From a virus, in the IMG/VR virus record IMGVR_UViG_3300031999_000009, positions 1 through 64,000 of that record: a stretch of DNA of 64,000 bases. One strand, given 5' to 3'. The notes under the pieces were generated by a model, which had not been told where the DNA came from, ran no database searches, and saw nothing but the letters and a program-made list of their open reading frames with translations. Below, in pieces: positions 15,074-23,367 of the stretch (its first letter is position 1; every line of letters starts with the position of its first letter). Position numbers and translations under genes: made by a program.

Positions 15074-16780
15074 ATGAACAAGGTGATCCTGTCCTGGCCG
15101 AGCCTTATCCAGCTCGCCGAGGCTACCGCCGGTTCAGCGTCGCGCTCGTGGATTCAACTCGCTCGCACCGGCTCATTCGTGAGCAACCGCTACGGGAAGT
15201 TCAGCATCACGCGGGAAGACCTCACGACGATGCTGTCGAACTTCAACGACATCACGCCGAAGGCTCCCACGGAGCTCCCTATCGACTACGACCACCTCAG
15301 CATGGACCCCAAGAAGCCCGGCGACGGGATGGCGGCCGGGTGGATGAAGAAGCTGGAGCTGCGCGGAGACGGCGAAGAGCTGTGGGCCGAGGTCGAGTGG
15401 ACGCCAGATGGGGCTGCCCGCATCGCCAAGAAGGAATACCGCTTCGTCTCGCCATCGTTCGTGAAAGATCACACGCACAAGGATGGCAAGAAGATCGGGA
15501 CGACGCTCCTGGCTGCGGCGATCACGAACCATCCCTTCCTCGAAGGAATGAAGGCGCTGACCCTTTACAATTTCTCCGCGATGGGCGATGTGGCGTTGAA
15601 CACGGACGCCGCGCTCGAAGTGGTCAACTTGGCTGAAATCGGTCAGCGCGTCATGATCGCGCCGGGCAATGCGCGCACGCAGGACGAAATCGGTGGCACC
15701 TTCGAAATCACAGAGGCCGTGGGCGAGGGCGATGACTGTTTCGTGACCGTCAAGGACGCGAACGGCGTGCCGCACAAGTGGTTCCGCGCCACGGAACTGC
15801 TGCCCGCGAGCGCGACGCCCGCCAACCCGATTCAACCGAATCTGGTGCCAGCGCCAGCCGAAGGGGACATCGCGGCGCCGCATCCAGACATTGCCACCGC
15901 GACGGCCGCTGTGGCCAGCAAGCCTGCGGCGCCAGCGACACCCGCAGTTCCAGGCGATCCCGCAGCGGCTGGGAAAGCGGCCAGCGATGCGGCTCAGGCT
16001 GGAGACAAGCCAGACGACCCTGACAAGCCTGCCGAGGCTGCCTCGCCCGACGCTCAGAAGCCTGGTGATGCGGCTGGCGAAAACGAGAAAAAAGTAGCAT
16101 CTGGCGAGAAAACGCCGCAAAATGTTGGCGCAGGCAATGACGTCGAAGCGCTGATCAAGCAGAAAGTCGCCGCTGCACTCGCAGGGGCACATCCGAAGGG
16201 GACCGCGAACATGATGTTCAAGCTCCGTAACGACAAGAACGAAGAAATCGAAGTCACGGCCGAGCAGCTTGCCGCGGCGGGCATCAACGTGGTTCCTGAA
16301 GGCGCCACCGCGATTCCGACGGCGGAGCTGGACACGATGAAGGGCACGATCACCAACCTGTCGAGCCGGCTCGACACGATGGCGGCCGAGTCGGTCAAGT
16401 CGGCGAAGGCCGCGCGTGTGATCGAGCTCAACACCGAGCTGACGCGCCTCTCGACGGCTGGCCTCATCACCAAGGCCACGCGCGACAAGCTCTTCGAGCT
16501 CTACCAGGACGCTGCGGATCTCGCGCCGTTCCGTTCGCTGGCAAGCACGTTCACGACGCCGGTCGTGCAGCTGAACACCGAGCACGGGTCGGGCGGCAAG
16601 GCCGAAGCGACCGAAGTGCCGAAGGGCGAGGACGCGACGAAGAAGATCATCGCGCTCGCGAACACGATCGCCAAGGAGCGCGGCATTTCGCTGCGCGATG
16701 CGACGATCGCCGCCGGCGCCCAGCTGGGCCCGGAGTCGGAAGCGTATCGCGACCAGTTCATGCCGACCGTCGGCGCGTAA
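15074..16780 (+). CDS. Mu gpI-like prohead protease and scaffold, 568 aa
   Basis: Residues ~1-160 match Mu-like prohead proteases: WIQLARTGSF, ELPIDYDHLS, GWMKKLELRGDGEELWAEVEWTPDGAARIAKKEYRFVSPSF and AAITNHPFLEGM. The family serine protease matures the capsid. A ~60-residue insert follows (QRVMIAPGNARTQDE...PHKWFRATELLP). A long Ala/Pro/Asp-rich linker (~265-375) then leads to a helical scaffold-like region (~385-568). The ATG at 15074 is used; the longer GTG frame overlaps the previous gene. Confidence 0.85.
   Translation: MNKVILSWPSLIQLAEATAGSASRSWIQLARTGSFVSNRYGKFSITREDLTTMLSNFNDITPKAPTELPIDYDHLSMDPKKPGDGMAAGWMKKLELRGDGEELWAEVEWTPDGAARIAKKEYRFVSPSFVKDHTHKDGKKIGTTLLAAAITNHPFLEGMKALTLYNFSAMGDVALNTDAALEVVNLAEIGQRVMIAPGNARTQDEIGGTFEITEAVGEGDDCFVTVKDANGVPHKWFRATELLPASATPANPIQPNLVPAPAEGDIAAPHPDIATATAAVASKPAAPATPAVPGDPAAAGKAASDAAQAGDKPDDPDKPAEAASPDAQKPGDAAGENEKKVASGEKTPQNVGAGNDVEALIKQKVAAALAGAHPKGTANMMFKLRNDKNEEIEVTAEQLAAAGINVVPEGATAIPTAELDTMKGTITNLSSRLDTMAAESVKSAKAARVIELNTELTRLSTAGLITKATRDKLFELYQDAADLAPFRSLASTFTTPVVQLNTEHGSGGKAEATEVPKGEDATKKIIALANTIAKERGISLRDATIAAGAQLGPESEAYRDQFMPTVGA
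16211..16780 (+). CDS. Probable internal-start scaffold (gpZ-like), 189 aa
   Basis: Tandem ATGs at 16211 and 16214 lie in frame inside the protease gene at residue 380, preceded by AAGGGGA with 8-bp spacing. In phage Mu the scaffold gpZ is made from an in-frame internal start of gene I. The same layout here would give a scaffold of the helical C-terminal region alone. This is a parallel from layout, not a demonstrated start. Confidence 0.5.
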   Translation: MMFKLRNDKNEEIEVTAEQLAAAGINVVPEGATAIPTAELDTMKGTITNLSSRLDTMAAESVKSAKAARVIELNTELTRLSTAGLITKATRDKLFELYQDAADLAPFRSLASTFTTPVVQLNTEHGSGGKAEATEVPKGEDATKKIIALANTIAKERGISLRDATIAAGAQLGPESEAYRDQFMPTVGA

Positions 16781-16802
16781 ACGAGTTAGGCGACCAGTGT
16801 AG

Positions 16803-16849
16803 GGCTCCGCTTCCAACGGAGCCTGAAGCCGCAGGCTAGCCTCCTGCGG
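16803..16849 (+). other. Two short hairpins ahead of the terminator
   Basis: GGCTCCG/CGGAGCC (16803-16823) and CCGCAGG/CCTGCGG (16829-16849) are both perfect 7-bp stems with 7-nt loops. Neither has a T tail. They may stabilise the upstream mRNA 3' end or form part of a regulated leader to the capsid genes. Confidence 0.6.
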
Positions 16850-16898
16850 TGAGGAAGGGATTCCTCGTATTGGTCGACAGGGGCTGCAAGGGATTTTG

Positions 16899-16950
16899 GC
16901 CTCCCTGCCATCGCGGTTGAAACCGCGGTCGCAGTGGAGGCTTTTCTTTT
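16899..16950 (+). terminator. Strong intrinsic terminator before capsid genes
   Basis: A long stem GCCTCCCTGC pairs with GCAGTGGAGGC (one unpaired T) and encloses a second stem CGCGGTT/AACCGCG. It is followed by TTTTCTTTT. It separates protease/scaffold from the decoration and capsid genes and would set their relative expression. Confidence 0.85.
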
Positions 16951-16989
16951 GTAGCCCGCACCTCTTTCACCGTAATAGGAGACGAGCAC

Positions 16990-17385
16990 ATGCGCGTAAA
17001 TCTTGTCGGACAGGACATCACGCTCGAAGCGGCGGCGGACCTGTCGACGCACCAATACAAGTTCCTCAAGGGTGCGGCGGCCGTCGCGGGCGGCCAGCTG
17101 GCACGCGTTGACGTGGCCGGCGCCAACGAGCGGTGCTTCGGCATCCTTCAGAACAAGCCGAACGCGGCGGGCCTGGGCGCCGTCGTGCGTATCGACGGAC
17201 GGTCGAAGTTGCAGACCGACGCGAGCGCGATTCTTGTCGGCTCACCCGTGAAGTCCGGCGCGCTCGGCGTGGGCGTGCTGGCGGGCACCGACAAGGACAA
17301 GGTTGGCGCGATCTCGTTGGAGGCGAACGGTTCGGTCGCCATCATCATCGACGCGCTGATCTGCAACTACGACCTCGCGGTCTAG
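16990..17385 (+). CDS. Capsid decoration protein, 131 aa
   Basis: TAGGAGACGAG precedes the ATG. Small beta-rich protein (LSTHQYKFLKG, then RCFGILQNKPNAAGLGAVVRIDGRSKL...SVAIIIDALI) of the kind encoded immediately before major capsid proteins in Mu-like and HK97-like phages (head stabilisation, DUF2190-like). It probably trimerises on the capsid surface. Confidence 0.7.
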   Translation: MRVNLVGQDITLEAAADLSTHQYKFLKGAAAVAGGQLARVDVAGANERCFGILQNKPNAAGLGAVVRIDGRSKLQTDASAILVGSPVKSGALGVGVLAGTDKDKVGAISLEANGSVAIIIDALICNYDLAV

Positions 17386-17484
17386 TCGCAATCTCTCGAC
17401 GGCGGACGCGCGGGCGCAAGCTGTGGGCCGTAGGCCACGTCTCGCGGGGGTCACCGTCTCAACTCTCATTGATAGGGCTACACA

Positions 17485-18408
17485 ATGCCGCTGATTACCC
17501 AAGTCAAGTTTGACCAGCTGTTGACGAACATCTCCGTCCAGTTCGCCTCAGCGCCCGAGGGCTACCTCGCGGATTCCGTGCTTCCGCCGGTGCCGGTCCT
17601 GAAGGAGTCGGCGGCCTACTGGGTCTACGACAAGTCGCGTCTCGATGCGCCGGACTCCAAGCGCGCGCCGCGCTCGGACTACAACCGGATCGACTGGAAC
17701 GTGACCACGGACACCTACCTGGCCGAGCAGTATGGCCTCGAAGGTGAGATCGACGACGAGGAACGGAAGAACGCCGCCTCGCCGTTGGACCTCGACGTGG
17801 ACACGACCGAGATCGTCACCGACATGGTGCTCAACAACCGCGAGCTGCGCGTGCAGGCGCTGGTCATGTCGACGGGCACCATCACGCAGAACACGACGCT
17901 GGCCGGCGTCAACCAGTGGTCGGACCCCGCGTCGGACCCCCTCGGCGACGTGAAGACGGGTCGCACGACCATCTACACGGGCGCGCCGGGCTACACGCCC
18001 AACACGTTCCTGTTCGGTTACCTGGTGTTCGAAGGGCTGAAGATTCACCCCGACATCAAGGAAATCGTGAAATACACGGAGCGCGCGATCATCACGCGCC
18101 AGATCCTCGCCGCCGTCTTCGAAGTGGACGAGGTGCTGATCGGCAAGGTGATTCGCCGGTCTTCGAAGGAAGGCGTCGCGGACGCGTTCACGGACGTGTG
18201 GGGCAAGGACGCGCTCCTGTTCTACAAGGAACAGCGCCCGAGCCTGAAGCGTGCGTCCCTCGGCTACCAGATGCGCCAGAACGATCTGCGCGCCTTCCGG
18301 TATCGCGAGGACAAGCGCGACACGGACGTCATCCGCATCAGCGAGAAGCAGGACGAGAAGATCGTGTCCGCGCCGCTCGGCTATCTGATCAAGGCCGCGG
18401 TCGCGTAA
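17485..18408 (+). CDS. Major capsid protein, 307 aa
   Basis: Position (after decoration, before connectors), length and layout fit an HK97-fold major capsid protein. Features include an N-terminal arm region (LLTNISVQFASAPEGYLADSVLPPVPV), a central beta/helix core, and a C-terminal P-domain-like stretch (GYQMRQNDLRAFRYREDKRDTD). AGGG lies 8 bp before the ATG. No large N-terminal delta domain is present, consistent with a separate scaffold. Confidence 0.8.
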   Translation: MPLITQVKFDQLLTNISVQFASAPEGYLADSVLPPVPVLKESAAYWVYDKSRLDAPDSKRAPRSDYNRIDWNVTTDTYLAEQYGLEGEIDDEERKNAASPLDLDVDTTEIVTDMVLNNRELRVQALVMSTGTITQNTTLAGVNQWSDPASDPLGDVKTGRTTIYTGAPGYTPNTFLFGYLVFEGLKIHPDIKEIVKYTERAIITRQILAAVFEVDEVLIGKVIRRSSKEGVADAFTDVWGKDALLFYKEQRPSLKRASLGYQMRQNDLRAFRYREDKRDTDVIRISEKQDEKIVSAPLGYLIKAAVA

Positions 18409-18417
18409 GAGCTCGCC

Positions 18418-18843
18418 ATGCTCTGTAAGCTGCGTTCCGCGCTCAAGTTCGAAGATGACGGCTTCCGGCACCTGCCGGGGGCCGTCGTCGACATTCCTGA
18501 GCACATCTTTGCGGCGTTGCCGGAGGGCACCGCCGTGCCCTTCGTCGAACCAACCGAAATCCGTGACGACGGGCCCACGCTCGAAGAGTATCTGGCGGCT
18601 GGCTACACCGAGGCAGGCTACCCACCGCCCGGCTACACCGTTCGCGATTCGCCGGGCATGGATGCGTTGCGCGCGACCCGCAAGGCCGACGCCTTGAAGT
18701 CCGCGCAGGCACGTGTGGCCGTGGTCGCTCCGGTGCTGCCGGTGGACGTGCCGGCGGACGTGCCGGAAGAGGTCGAGGCTCAGCCCGCTGACGCTGTCGA
18801 TCCTGCCGACGCAGAGGATGCCATCGCTGAGCAGACGGGATAG
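18418..18843 (+). CDS. Head-module hypothetical protein, 141 aa
   Basis: The gene lies between capsid and head-tail connector. The N-terminal ~60 residues look folded (FEDDGFRHLPGAVVDIPEHIFAALPEG); the rest is Pro/Ala/Val/Glu-rich and low complexity. It may be a small head-completion factor. Confidence 0.6.
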   Translation: MLCKLRSALKFEDDGFRHLPGAVVDIPEHIFAALPEGTAVPFVEPTEIRDDGPTLEEYLAAGYTEAGYPPPGYTVRDSPGMDALRATRKADALKSAQARVAVVAPVLPVDVPADVPEEVEAQPADAVDPADAEDAIAEQTG

Positions 18844-18846
18844 CGT

Positions 18847-19308
18847 ATGGCATACGCCACTCTCGACGATGTCCAGCGACGGATGCCGCAGTTTCAGCTG
18901 ACGGCCACCTCGAAGCCGTCTACTGAACCCGCACAAGTCTTCCTCGACGACACGCACGCCCAGTTCGACTCCGCGATGGAGAACTTGGGCTACGTCGTGC
19001 CGATCACTGGCGAGCGGGCGCTCGCGCAGTGTAAGGAAATCGTCTGCCAGGGCACGATCGCTAAGATTCTCTACGCGCGCGCCGCCGCGGTGGGCACCGA
19101 CGTTGCGGTGCACAGCGCTGACCGTGCGCAGCGGCAATACGACGACTCGCTGAAGAATCTGGCGAACGAGGCCAGCCCGATCGACCTGAAGGACGCAGTG
19201 CGCACGTCCGACGAAATGGCCAAGACCGGCGTAGGCCCGATGGGGTTGACGGTGGATGACAACGGCGACGCCATCACGGCACGCGCCACCATGGATCAGA
19301 ACTTCTAA
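18847..19308 (+). CDS. Head-tail connector, DUF1320-like, 153 aa
   Basis: The N-terminus MAYATLDDVQRRMPQF, followed by a helical bundle (AQCKEIVCQGTIAKILYARAA), resembles Mu gp36/DUF1320-type connectors of the head-to-tail junction. The next gene starts at the stop codon (TAATG). Confidence 0.7.
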   Translation: MAYATLDDVQRRMPQFQLTATSKPSTEPAQVFLDDTHAQFDSAMENLGYVVPITGERALAQCKEIVCQGTIAKILYARAAAVGTDVAVHSADRAQRQYDDSLKNLANEASPIDLKDAVRTSDEMAKTGVGPMGLTVDDNGDAITARATMDQNF

Positions 19309-19811
19309 TGGGCATCCTCCTGACCTTCTCCGTGACCGGCGCCGAATCGGTGCAAAAGGGCCTGGCGGCTATTCAGGCGGCCGTGCAAGACCTGACGCCG
19401 TTCTGGAAAGACGTGTTCGCGCCGAAGTATTTCGCGCTTGTGCAGGACCAGTTCAACACCGGTGGTCGCCCGCGCGGCGAAGGTGGTCGGTTCAGTGGTG
19501 GCGCGTGGGCTCGCTTGTCACCGAAGTATGCAGCCTGGAAGAAAGTGCACTATCCAGGCGCGAAGATTCTGCAGCGCACGGGCGATTTGCAGGAATCGCT
19601 TCGGTGGAACGGCAACGACCTCGGCAACGGTGGGATCTTCGACGCGCAGCCCTCGTTCGTGATTGCCGGCACGTCGGTGCCGTATGGCCGGTATCACCAG
19701 GATGGCACGGGCTCGATGCCGGCGAGGCAGTTCATGCCGCAGCCTGATCCGGCAGTGTTCGCGCCGCTGATGCTGAAGTGGATTCTGAAGGCGCAGGCCG
19801 GTGCAGCTTGA
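19308..19811 (+). CDS. Virion morphogenesis protein, Mu gpG / Phage_tail_S-like, 167 aa
   Basis: The family signature is clear: GGAWARLSPKYAAWK, then PGAKILQRTGDLQESL, YGRYHQDGTGSMPARQFM. Members act in head-tail joining or tail completion. Confidence 0.8.
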   Translation: MGILLTFSVTGAESVQKGLAAIQAAVQDLTPFWKDVFAPKYFALVQDQFNTGGRPRGEGGRFSGGAWARLSPKYAAWKKVHYPGAKILQRTGDLQESLRWNGNDLGNGGIFDAQPSFVIAGTSVPYGRYHQDGTGSMPARQFMPQPDPAVFAPLMLKWILKAQAGAA

Positions 19812-20278
19812 ACCACATTACGCAGGCGAAGCGCAAGCTGCGGGATTTGTTCCTGTTGCAGCTTCCCGGCAAGTTGGCGGCAGCGGACGGTGCCGCGGCC
19901 GACGGGATTTCGACACCGGTGCCCTACGAGATTCACACGACGGACAAAGTGGATCTCGGCGGGATGCCATCGCTCGAGTTGATCGTAACGGATTCGTCGC
20001 CGACCAAGGACAGCTACGCGCAGATTGTCAGGCACCGCGTCGTGGTTGGCGTCTCGCTCGGTGGCGACACCGAGGAAGTCATATCGGCACAGATCGAACG
20101 CTACATCTGGGCGTTGCGGCAAATCTGTCGGGACACGCACTTGACGCCTATCGAGGGCACGGGGCCGCTGGACACCGGTGGCGAGCAATACACGCCGTTG
20201 CAGCAGCGCCCAGGAACGGTGGAATCGCCCTTCGTGAAAGGCGCATTCATCGAAGTCTTTGTCACGACTGTTGAGTAG
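19808..20278 (+). CDS. Probable tail terminator-type protein, 156 aa
   Basis: TTG 19808 overlaps the previous stop (TTGA); an in-frame GTG at 19778 is the alternative. The alpha/beta pattern (ELIVTDSSPTKDSYAQIVRHRVVVGVSLGG...ERYIWALRQICRD) and the position after the gpG-like gene fit a tail terminator or completion protein. Confidence 0.6.
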   Translation: MNHITQAKRKLRDLFLLQLPGKLAAADGAAADGISTPVPYEIHTTDKVDLGGMPSLELIVTDSSPTKDSYAQIVRHRVVVGVSLGGDTEEVISAQIERYIWALRQICRDTHLTPIEGTGPLDTGGEQYTPLQQRPGTVESPFVKGAFIEVFVTTVE

Positions 20279-20286
20279 GAGAAACC

Positions 20287-20625
20287 ATGGCGCTTCTGAC
20301 ACCGTTGGTTCCCGTCATCACCGGCCCACTGCTTGGCGCAGTGGCCGCGGCTGGCGGTGGTGATTCGTTCTCCAACACGGGGAAAGAGCTGTTTTACGTC
20401 AAGAACGCCAGCGGCGGCGCCATCACCGTGACGTTCGACTCGCCTGCCACATGCTCGTTCGCAGGCGCGGCCCTCGCCGCGCATGACAACTCGGTCAGCG
20501 TTGGCGCGGCCGAGGAGCGTCTCATTGGCCCGTTCCCGGCGGTGCGCTTCAACGATGGCAGCGGCAACGTCATCGTCACTTACTCGGGCGTCACGTCGCT
20601 GACGGTCGCCGTCATCCGGCCATAA
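20287..20625 (+). CDS. Small beta-sandwich virion protein, copy A, 112 aa
   Basis: GAGTAGGAG precedes the ATG. The pattern GGGDSFSNTGKELFYVKN...VTFDSPATC...LIGPFPAVRFNDGSGNVIVTYS is repeated in the next gene, so these are tandem paralogs. Likely decoration or tail surface protein. Confidence 0.6.
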   Translation: MALLTPLVPVITGPLLGAVAAAGGGDSFSNTGKELFYVKNASGGAITVTFDSPATCSFAGAALAAHDNSVSVGAAEERLIGPFPAVRFNDGSGNVIVTYSGVTSLTVAVIRP

Positions 20626-20635
20626 GGGGACATTC

Positions 20636-20998
20636 ATGGCAATTCTTGCAGTCCAAAAGCCCGTCCTGGCTGGCGCCACGCTGTCACTCGCAGCGGCGGC
20701 GGCCGGTGGGGACTCGTTTCCGAACACCGGGGTCGAGTATTTCCAGATCCTGAACTCCCACGCGACGTTGCCGCGCACGGTGACGTTCGATTCGCCTGGC
20801 ACGTGCAATTTCGGGTTGGCTGCGAATGCCGCGCACGACATGGCGGTCGTGGTGCCTGGCGTGAGCGGCGCCCCCGCCAATCGCGTGGTCATTGGACCCT
20901 TTCCTGTGGGCCGCTTCAACGACGGCAACTCCAGGGTTCAGGTCACCTACAGCGATGCGGCTGCGGATCTCACGGTCGCCGTGCAAGGGGCGGCGTAG
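20636..20998 (+). CDS. Small beta-sandwich virion protein, copy B, 120 aa
   Basis: Paralog of the upstream gene: AGGDSFPNTGVEYFQILN, VTFDSPGTC, AAHD, VIGPFPVGRFNDGNSRVQVTYS are shared at the same spacing. A four-residue insert (GVSG) lies in the loop before the GPFP motif. Confidence 0.6.
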   Translation: MAILAVQKPVLAGATLSLAAAAAGGDSFPNTGVEYFQILNSHATLPRTVTFDSPGTCNFGLAANAAHDMAVVVPGVSGAPANRVVIGPFPVGRFNDGNSRVQVTYSDAAADLTVAVQGAA

Positions 20999-21000
20999 TC

Positions 21001-21282
21001 ATGCCGTTCTACCGTGTCCGCGACGGTCATCGACTCGGCCACAACGGTCAGACGTTGGAAGCCGGGACGGTGATCGAGGTGTCGACCTACATCGGTCGCG
21101 AAGTCGCGGAGAAGTTGGAGCCATGCACTGCGGAAGGTGAAGGGCTTGGCCACCTGTCACCTGCCGATTTGCTGGTGGCGCAAGCGGCTCCGCACGAGCG
21201 AGCGTCGTTGATGCCACCGGCTGCGGTGCCCACGATAACCAAGGCGAAGGCTCCGGTCGAGACGGACTCGATCAAGTCGTAA
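21001..21282 (+). CDS. Small hypothetical protein, 93 aa
   Basis: The ATG at 21001 follows the previous stop by two bases. The N-terminus MPFYRVRDGHRLGHNGQTLEAGTVI recalls short accessory proteins of tail-tube operons; the C-terminal third is low complexity. Function unknown. Confidence 0.6.
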   Translation: MPFYRVRDGHRLGHNGQTLEAGTVIEVSTYIGREVAEKLEPCTAEGEGLGHLSPADLLVAQAAPHERASLMPPAAVPTITKAKAPVETDSIKS

Positions 21283-21308
21283 CGCGCCAAGTCTGACGGA
21301 GACGATAC

Positions 21309-21887
21309 ATGGCTCAATCACCAGCAAACATCCACATTGGCGCTGCGAGACTCTTCCTGGGCATCACAGCGCCGGCGACCGGCACGCCTCCGACGCTGAT
21401 GACGCACACGGATGGTGTGCCAGCGACGGGCATCGAGGCCGGCTACACGCAGGACGCGGCGACGTTCACCTACAAGCAGAACAAGCAAGAGGTGACCGCC
21501 GAGCAGTCGCTGAACCCGGTTGACGTCTTCGTGCTGAACGAAGAAATCTCGATCGAGTTCACTGCGATGGAACACGTCTACAACACGCTGAAGACGGCGT
21601 TCGACAACGTCGGCACGGTGGATGACGTGAACAAGTCGCTGTTCTACGGCGGCGATGGCGCCGGCCTCGTCAGCGTGACGACGCAGGCGGTCATGCTGTC
21701 CTCGCGTATCCGCACGGCGCCCACCAAGTTCGAGATCCTGGTGCTCTACCGGGTCTACAACATGGAAGGCATCATCATGCCGTATGCGCGGACGACGCCG
21801 GCCGTCTACAAGATCATGCTCAAGGGCCTGGTCGACACCACGAGGAACGCGGGCGACCGTTCGTTCCAGTGGTTCAAAGAGAAGTAA
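21309..21887 (+). CDS. Probable major tail tube protein, 192 aa
   Basis: The protein lies after connector genes and before the chaperone/tape-measure cassette. It is beta-rich with an even spread of short strands (GAARLFLG, TFTYKQNKQEVTAEQSLNPVDVFVLNEEISIEFTAME, FEILVLYRVYNMEG), typical of siphovirus tail tube subunits. A terminator-like hairpin follows immediately, as expected for a highly expressed gene. Confidence 0.65.
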   Translation: MAQSPANIHIGAARLFLGITAPATGTPPTLMTHTDGVPATGIEAGYTQDAATFTYKQNKQEVTAEQSLNPVDVFVLNEEISIEFTAMEHVYNTLKTAFDNVGTVDDVNKSLFYGGDGAGLVSVTTQAVMLSSRIRTAPTKFEILVLYRVYNMEGIIMPYARTTPAVYKIMLKGLVDTTRNAGDRSFQWFKEK

Positions 21888-21898
21888 GCTCTCCTCGT

Positions 21899-21930
21899 GG
21901 TGGCCGGCGTGGATGCCGGCCACCGTCTTT
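21899..21930 (+). terminator. Hairpin terminator after the tail tube gene
   Basis: GGTGGCCGGC and GCCGGCCACC form a perfect 10-bp stem with loop GTGGAT, followed by GTCTTTCGTCC. The stem is very stable but the T tract is weak. Confidence 0.6.
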
Positions 21931-21999
21931 CGTCCTGAGCAGCTCAGCTCTTTCTGGGCATTTCGGGTTGATTCGCCGCCCGAATAAAGGAGTCAGTTC

Positions 22000-22365
22000 A
22001 TGGGTATCACCAACAAGCAGCGTGGTCGGCAGATTTTCGAGGGCGGCGCATCGACGCAGCCTCAGAAGGCATACGCGGCGGATGGCGCGATCAGCGCGCA
22101 CCGCGACGAAATCGCGTTGCTCACGAAGGCAGGCGTCGGCGCCTACACGCTGGCCGCGCCCACGCGTGACAACATCCGCCTGACGATCATCAACCGGACA
22201 GCCAACGCGCATGTGGTGACGGCGACCGGCCTGCTCGATGATGGCGTGGTCGGCGGCTCGAAGAACACCATCACCATGCCCGCGTTCGCTGGCGGGTCCG
22301 CCGAGCTCGTCTCGCATGGCGGCAAGTGGAACACGGTGGCGCTCAAGGCTTCCGTCGTCGCGTAA
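22000..22365 (+). CDS. Small virion-type protein, 121 aa
   Basis: AAGGAG precedes the ATG. Residues ~45-120 form a beta-rich domain (YTLAAPTRDNIRLTIINRTANAHVVTATG...TITMPAFAGGSAELVSHGGKWNTVA), a pattern seen in capsid or tail decoration proteins. Confidence 0.6.
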   Translation: MGITNKQRGRQIFEGGASTQPQKAYAADGAISAHRDEIALLTKAGVGAYTLAAPTRDNIRLTIINRTANAHVVTATGLLDDGVVGGSKNTITMPAFAGGSAELVSHGGKWNTVALKASVVA

Positions 22366-22377
22366 TAGAGGAGCCAC

Positions 22378-22800
22378 ATGGCAGCCAGCACCATCAAAGC
22401 GTCGGCCGTGCAGGCCGGCGCTGGAACTGTTCTCGGATCGGCGATTGCGCTGAATCCAGCAATTACCTCCGGGCGGTTCGTCCTCGACGTGACCGCCGCG
22501 GCGACGCTTGCTGGGGACACGCTCGACGTGTTCGTGCAGACCTCCAGCGACGGTGGCGTGACCTACGACGACTTCGTGCACTTCACGCAGGTGCTGGGCA
22601 ACGGCGGCGTGAAGACCTTCATCGCGCAATGGTCACGTGACATTGCGCCGACGTCAGCGCTGCACGCACGGCAAGATGGCGTGGTGTCGGCTGGCGTGTT
22701 GCAAGGCGCGCTCGGGTCATTCATTCGCGCGAAGTCGGTGACGGTTGGCACGGGCAGTTTCACGTTCGCGGTGACGGCAGACCTGCTGCGCCAGAGGTAG
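22378..22800 (+). CDS. Small virion-type protein, 140 aa
   Basis: AGGAGCC precedes the ATG. Beta-sandwich-like sequence (RFVLDVTAAATLAGDTLDVFVQTSSDGGVTYDDFVHFTQVLG...FIRAKSVTVGTGSFTFAVTADL) resembling single-domain Ig-like decoration proteins. Confidence 0.6.
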   Translation: MAASTIKASAVQAGAGTVLGSAIALNPAITSGRFVLDVTAAATLAGDTLDVFVQTSSDGGVTYDDFVHFTQVLGNGGVKTFIAQWSRDIAPTSALHARQDGVVSAGVLQGALGSFIRAKSVTVGTGSFTFAVTADLLRQR

Positions 22801-22803
22801 GCG

Positions 22804-23331
22804 ATGGGCACGCATCGACGGAGCGCCCGCGCTCTCCTCGACGTGCCTGCTGGCTGGGCAGTCATGCGGCAAAGCATGATTGTCCTCACCGACGCCCAAA
22901 TTAAAGCTCTCCCAACAACAGGCATTGAAGTGGTTCCCGCTCGTTCGGGGATCACGCACATCGTTTCGCCTCCCTTGAGCCAGTGGTGGGTGGACACAAC
23001 GGCAGGTGTTTACGCGACAGCCGCGGCGGCATCGTGGTCGTTGTTGGTCGGCCCCAACGAAGTGACTGGCTCCGCGTTGGTGCGGAACGCGCTACAGGCG
23101 GCGGGCATTTTCGGGCACCATTTCATCAGCGATGGCGATAACGGGGTTGGAGCGTTCAGCGGCACATTTGTCAGCAACTTCCACCCTTTCAGCGAGCGCG
23201 TCAACCAGCCGGTCCTCATTCGCGACTTCTTCGGCACCGTGGCAAACTACACGGGAGGGCACGCATCGAACCGGGCGCGCATTTGCGTGGCTTACCTCAG
23301 TTTCGACGAGACGCTCGGCGTCTACGTCTGA
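22804..23331 (+). CDS. Hypothetical protein, 175 aa
   Basis: The ATG at 22804 may be too far upstream; ATG 22864 or 22876 are alternatives. The rest (SMIVLTDAQIKALPTTGIEVVPARSG...) is alpha/beta. The stop (TGA at 23329-23331) is followed directly by the parS-like site. Confidence 0.55.
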   Translation: MGTHRRSARALLDVPAGWAVMRQSMIVLTDAQIKALPTTGIEVVPARSGITHIVSPPLSQWWVDTTAGVYATAAAASWSLLVGPNEVTGSALVRNALQAAGIFGHHFISDGDNGVGAFSGTFVSNFHPFSERVNQPVLIRDFFGTVANYTGGHASNRARICVAYLSFDETLGVYV

Positions 23332-23347
23332 TGTTCCACGTGAAACA
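23332..23347 (+). other. parS: Perfect parS-type site (ParB binding)
   Basis: TGTTCCACGTGAAACA is the canonical 16-bp chromosomal parS sequence bound by ParB/Spo0J across bacteria. It starts at the base after a stop codon and overlaps the expected -35 region of the next gene's promoter. No ParA or CTPase-type ParB is visible in this window, so host ParB would be the obvious ligand. Confidence 0.75.
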
Positions 23348-23354
23348 ATCGCGT

Positions 23355-23360
23355 TAGACT
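23355..23360 (+). promoter_or_regulatory. Possible -10 box for a leaderless gene
   Basis: TAGACT ends 7 bp before the GTG at 23368, so transcription would start at or near the start codon. A 17-bp spacer places the -35 position (TGTTCC) on the parS site. No match to TTGACA. Confidence 0.35.
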
Positions 23361-23367
23361 GGTCCTT

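Noticed and set aside
15173-16816. 547-aa minus-strand ORF opposite the protease/scaffold gene
   Set aside because: Shadow ORF with Arg-rich composition; the terminator and ribosome sites are oriented for the + strand.
17548-19137. 529-aa minus-strand ORF opposite the capsid genes
   Set aside because: Spans several + strand genes and their boundaries; composition typical of an antisense frame.
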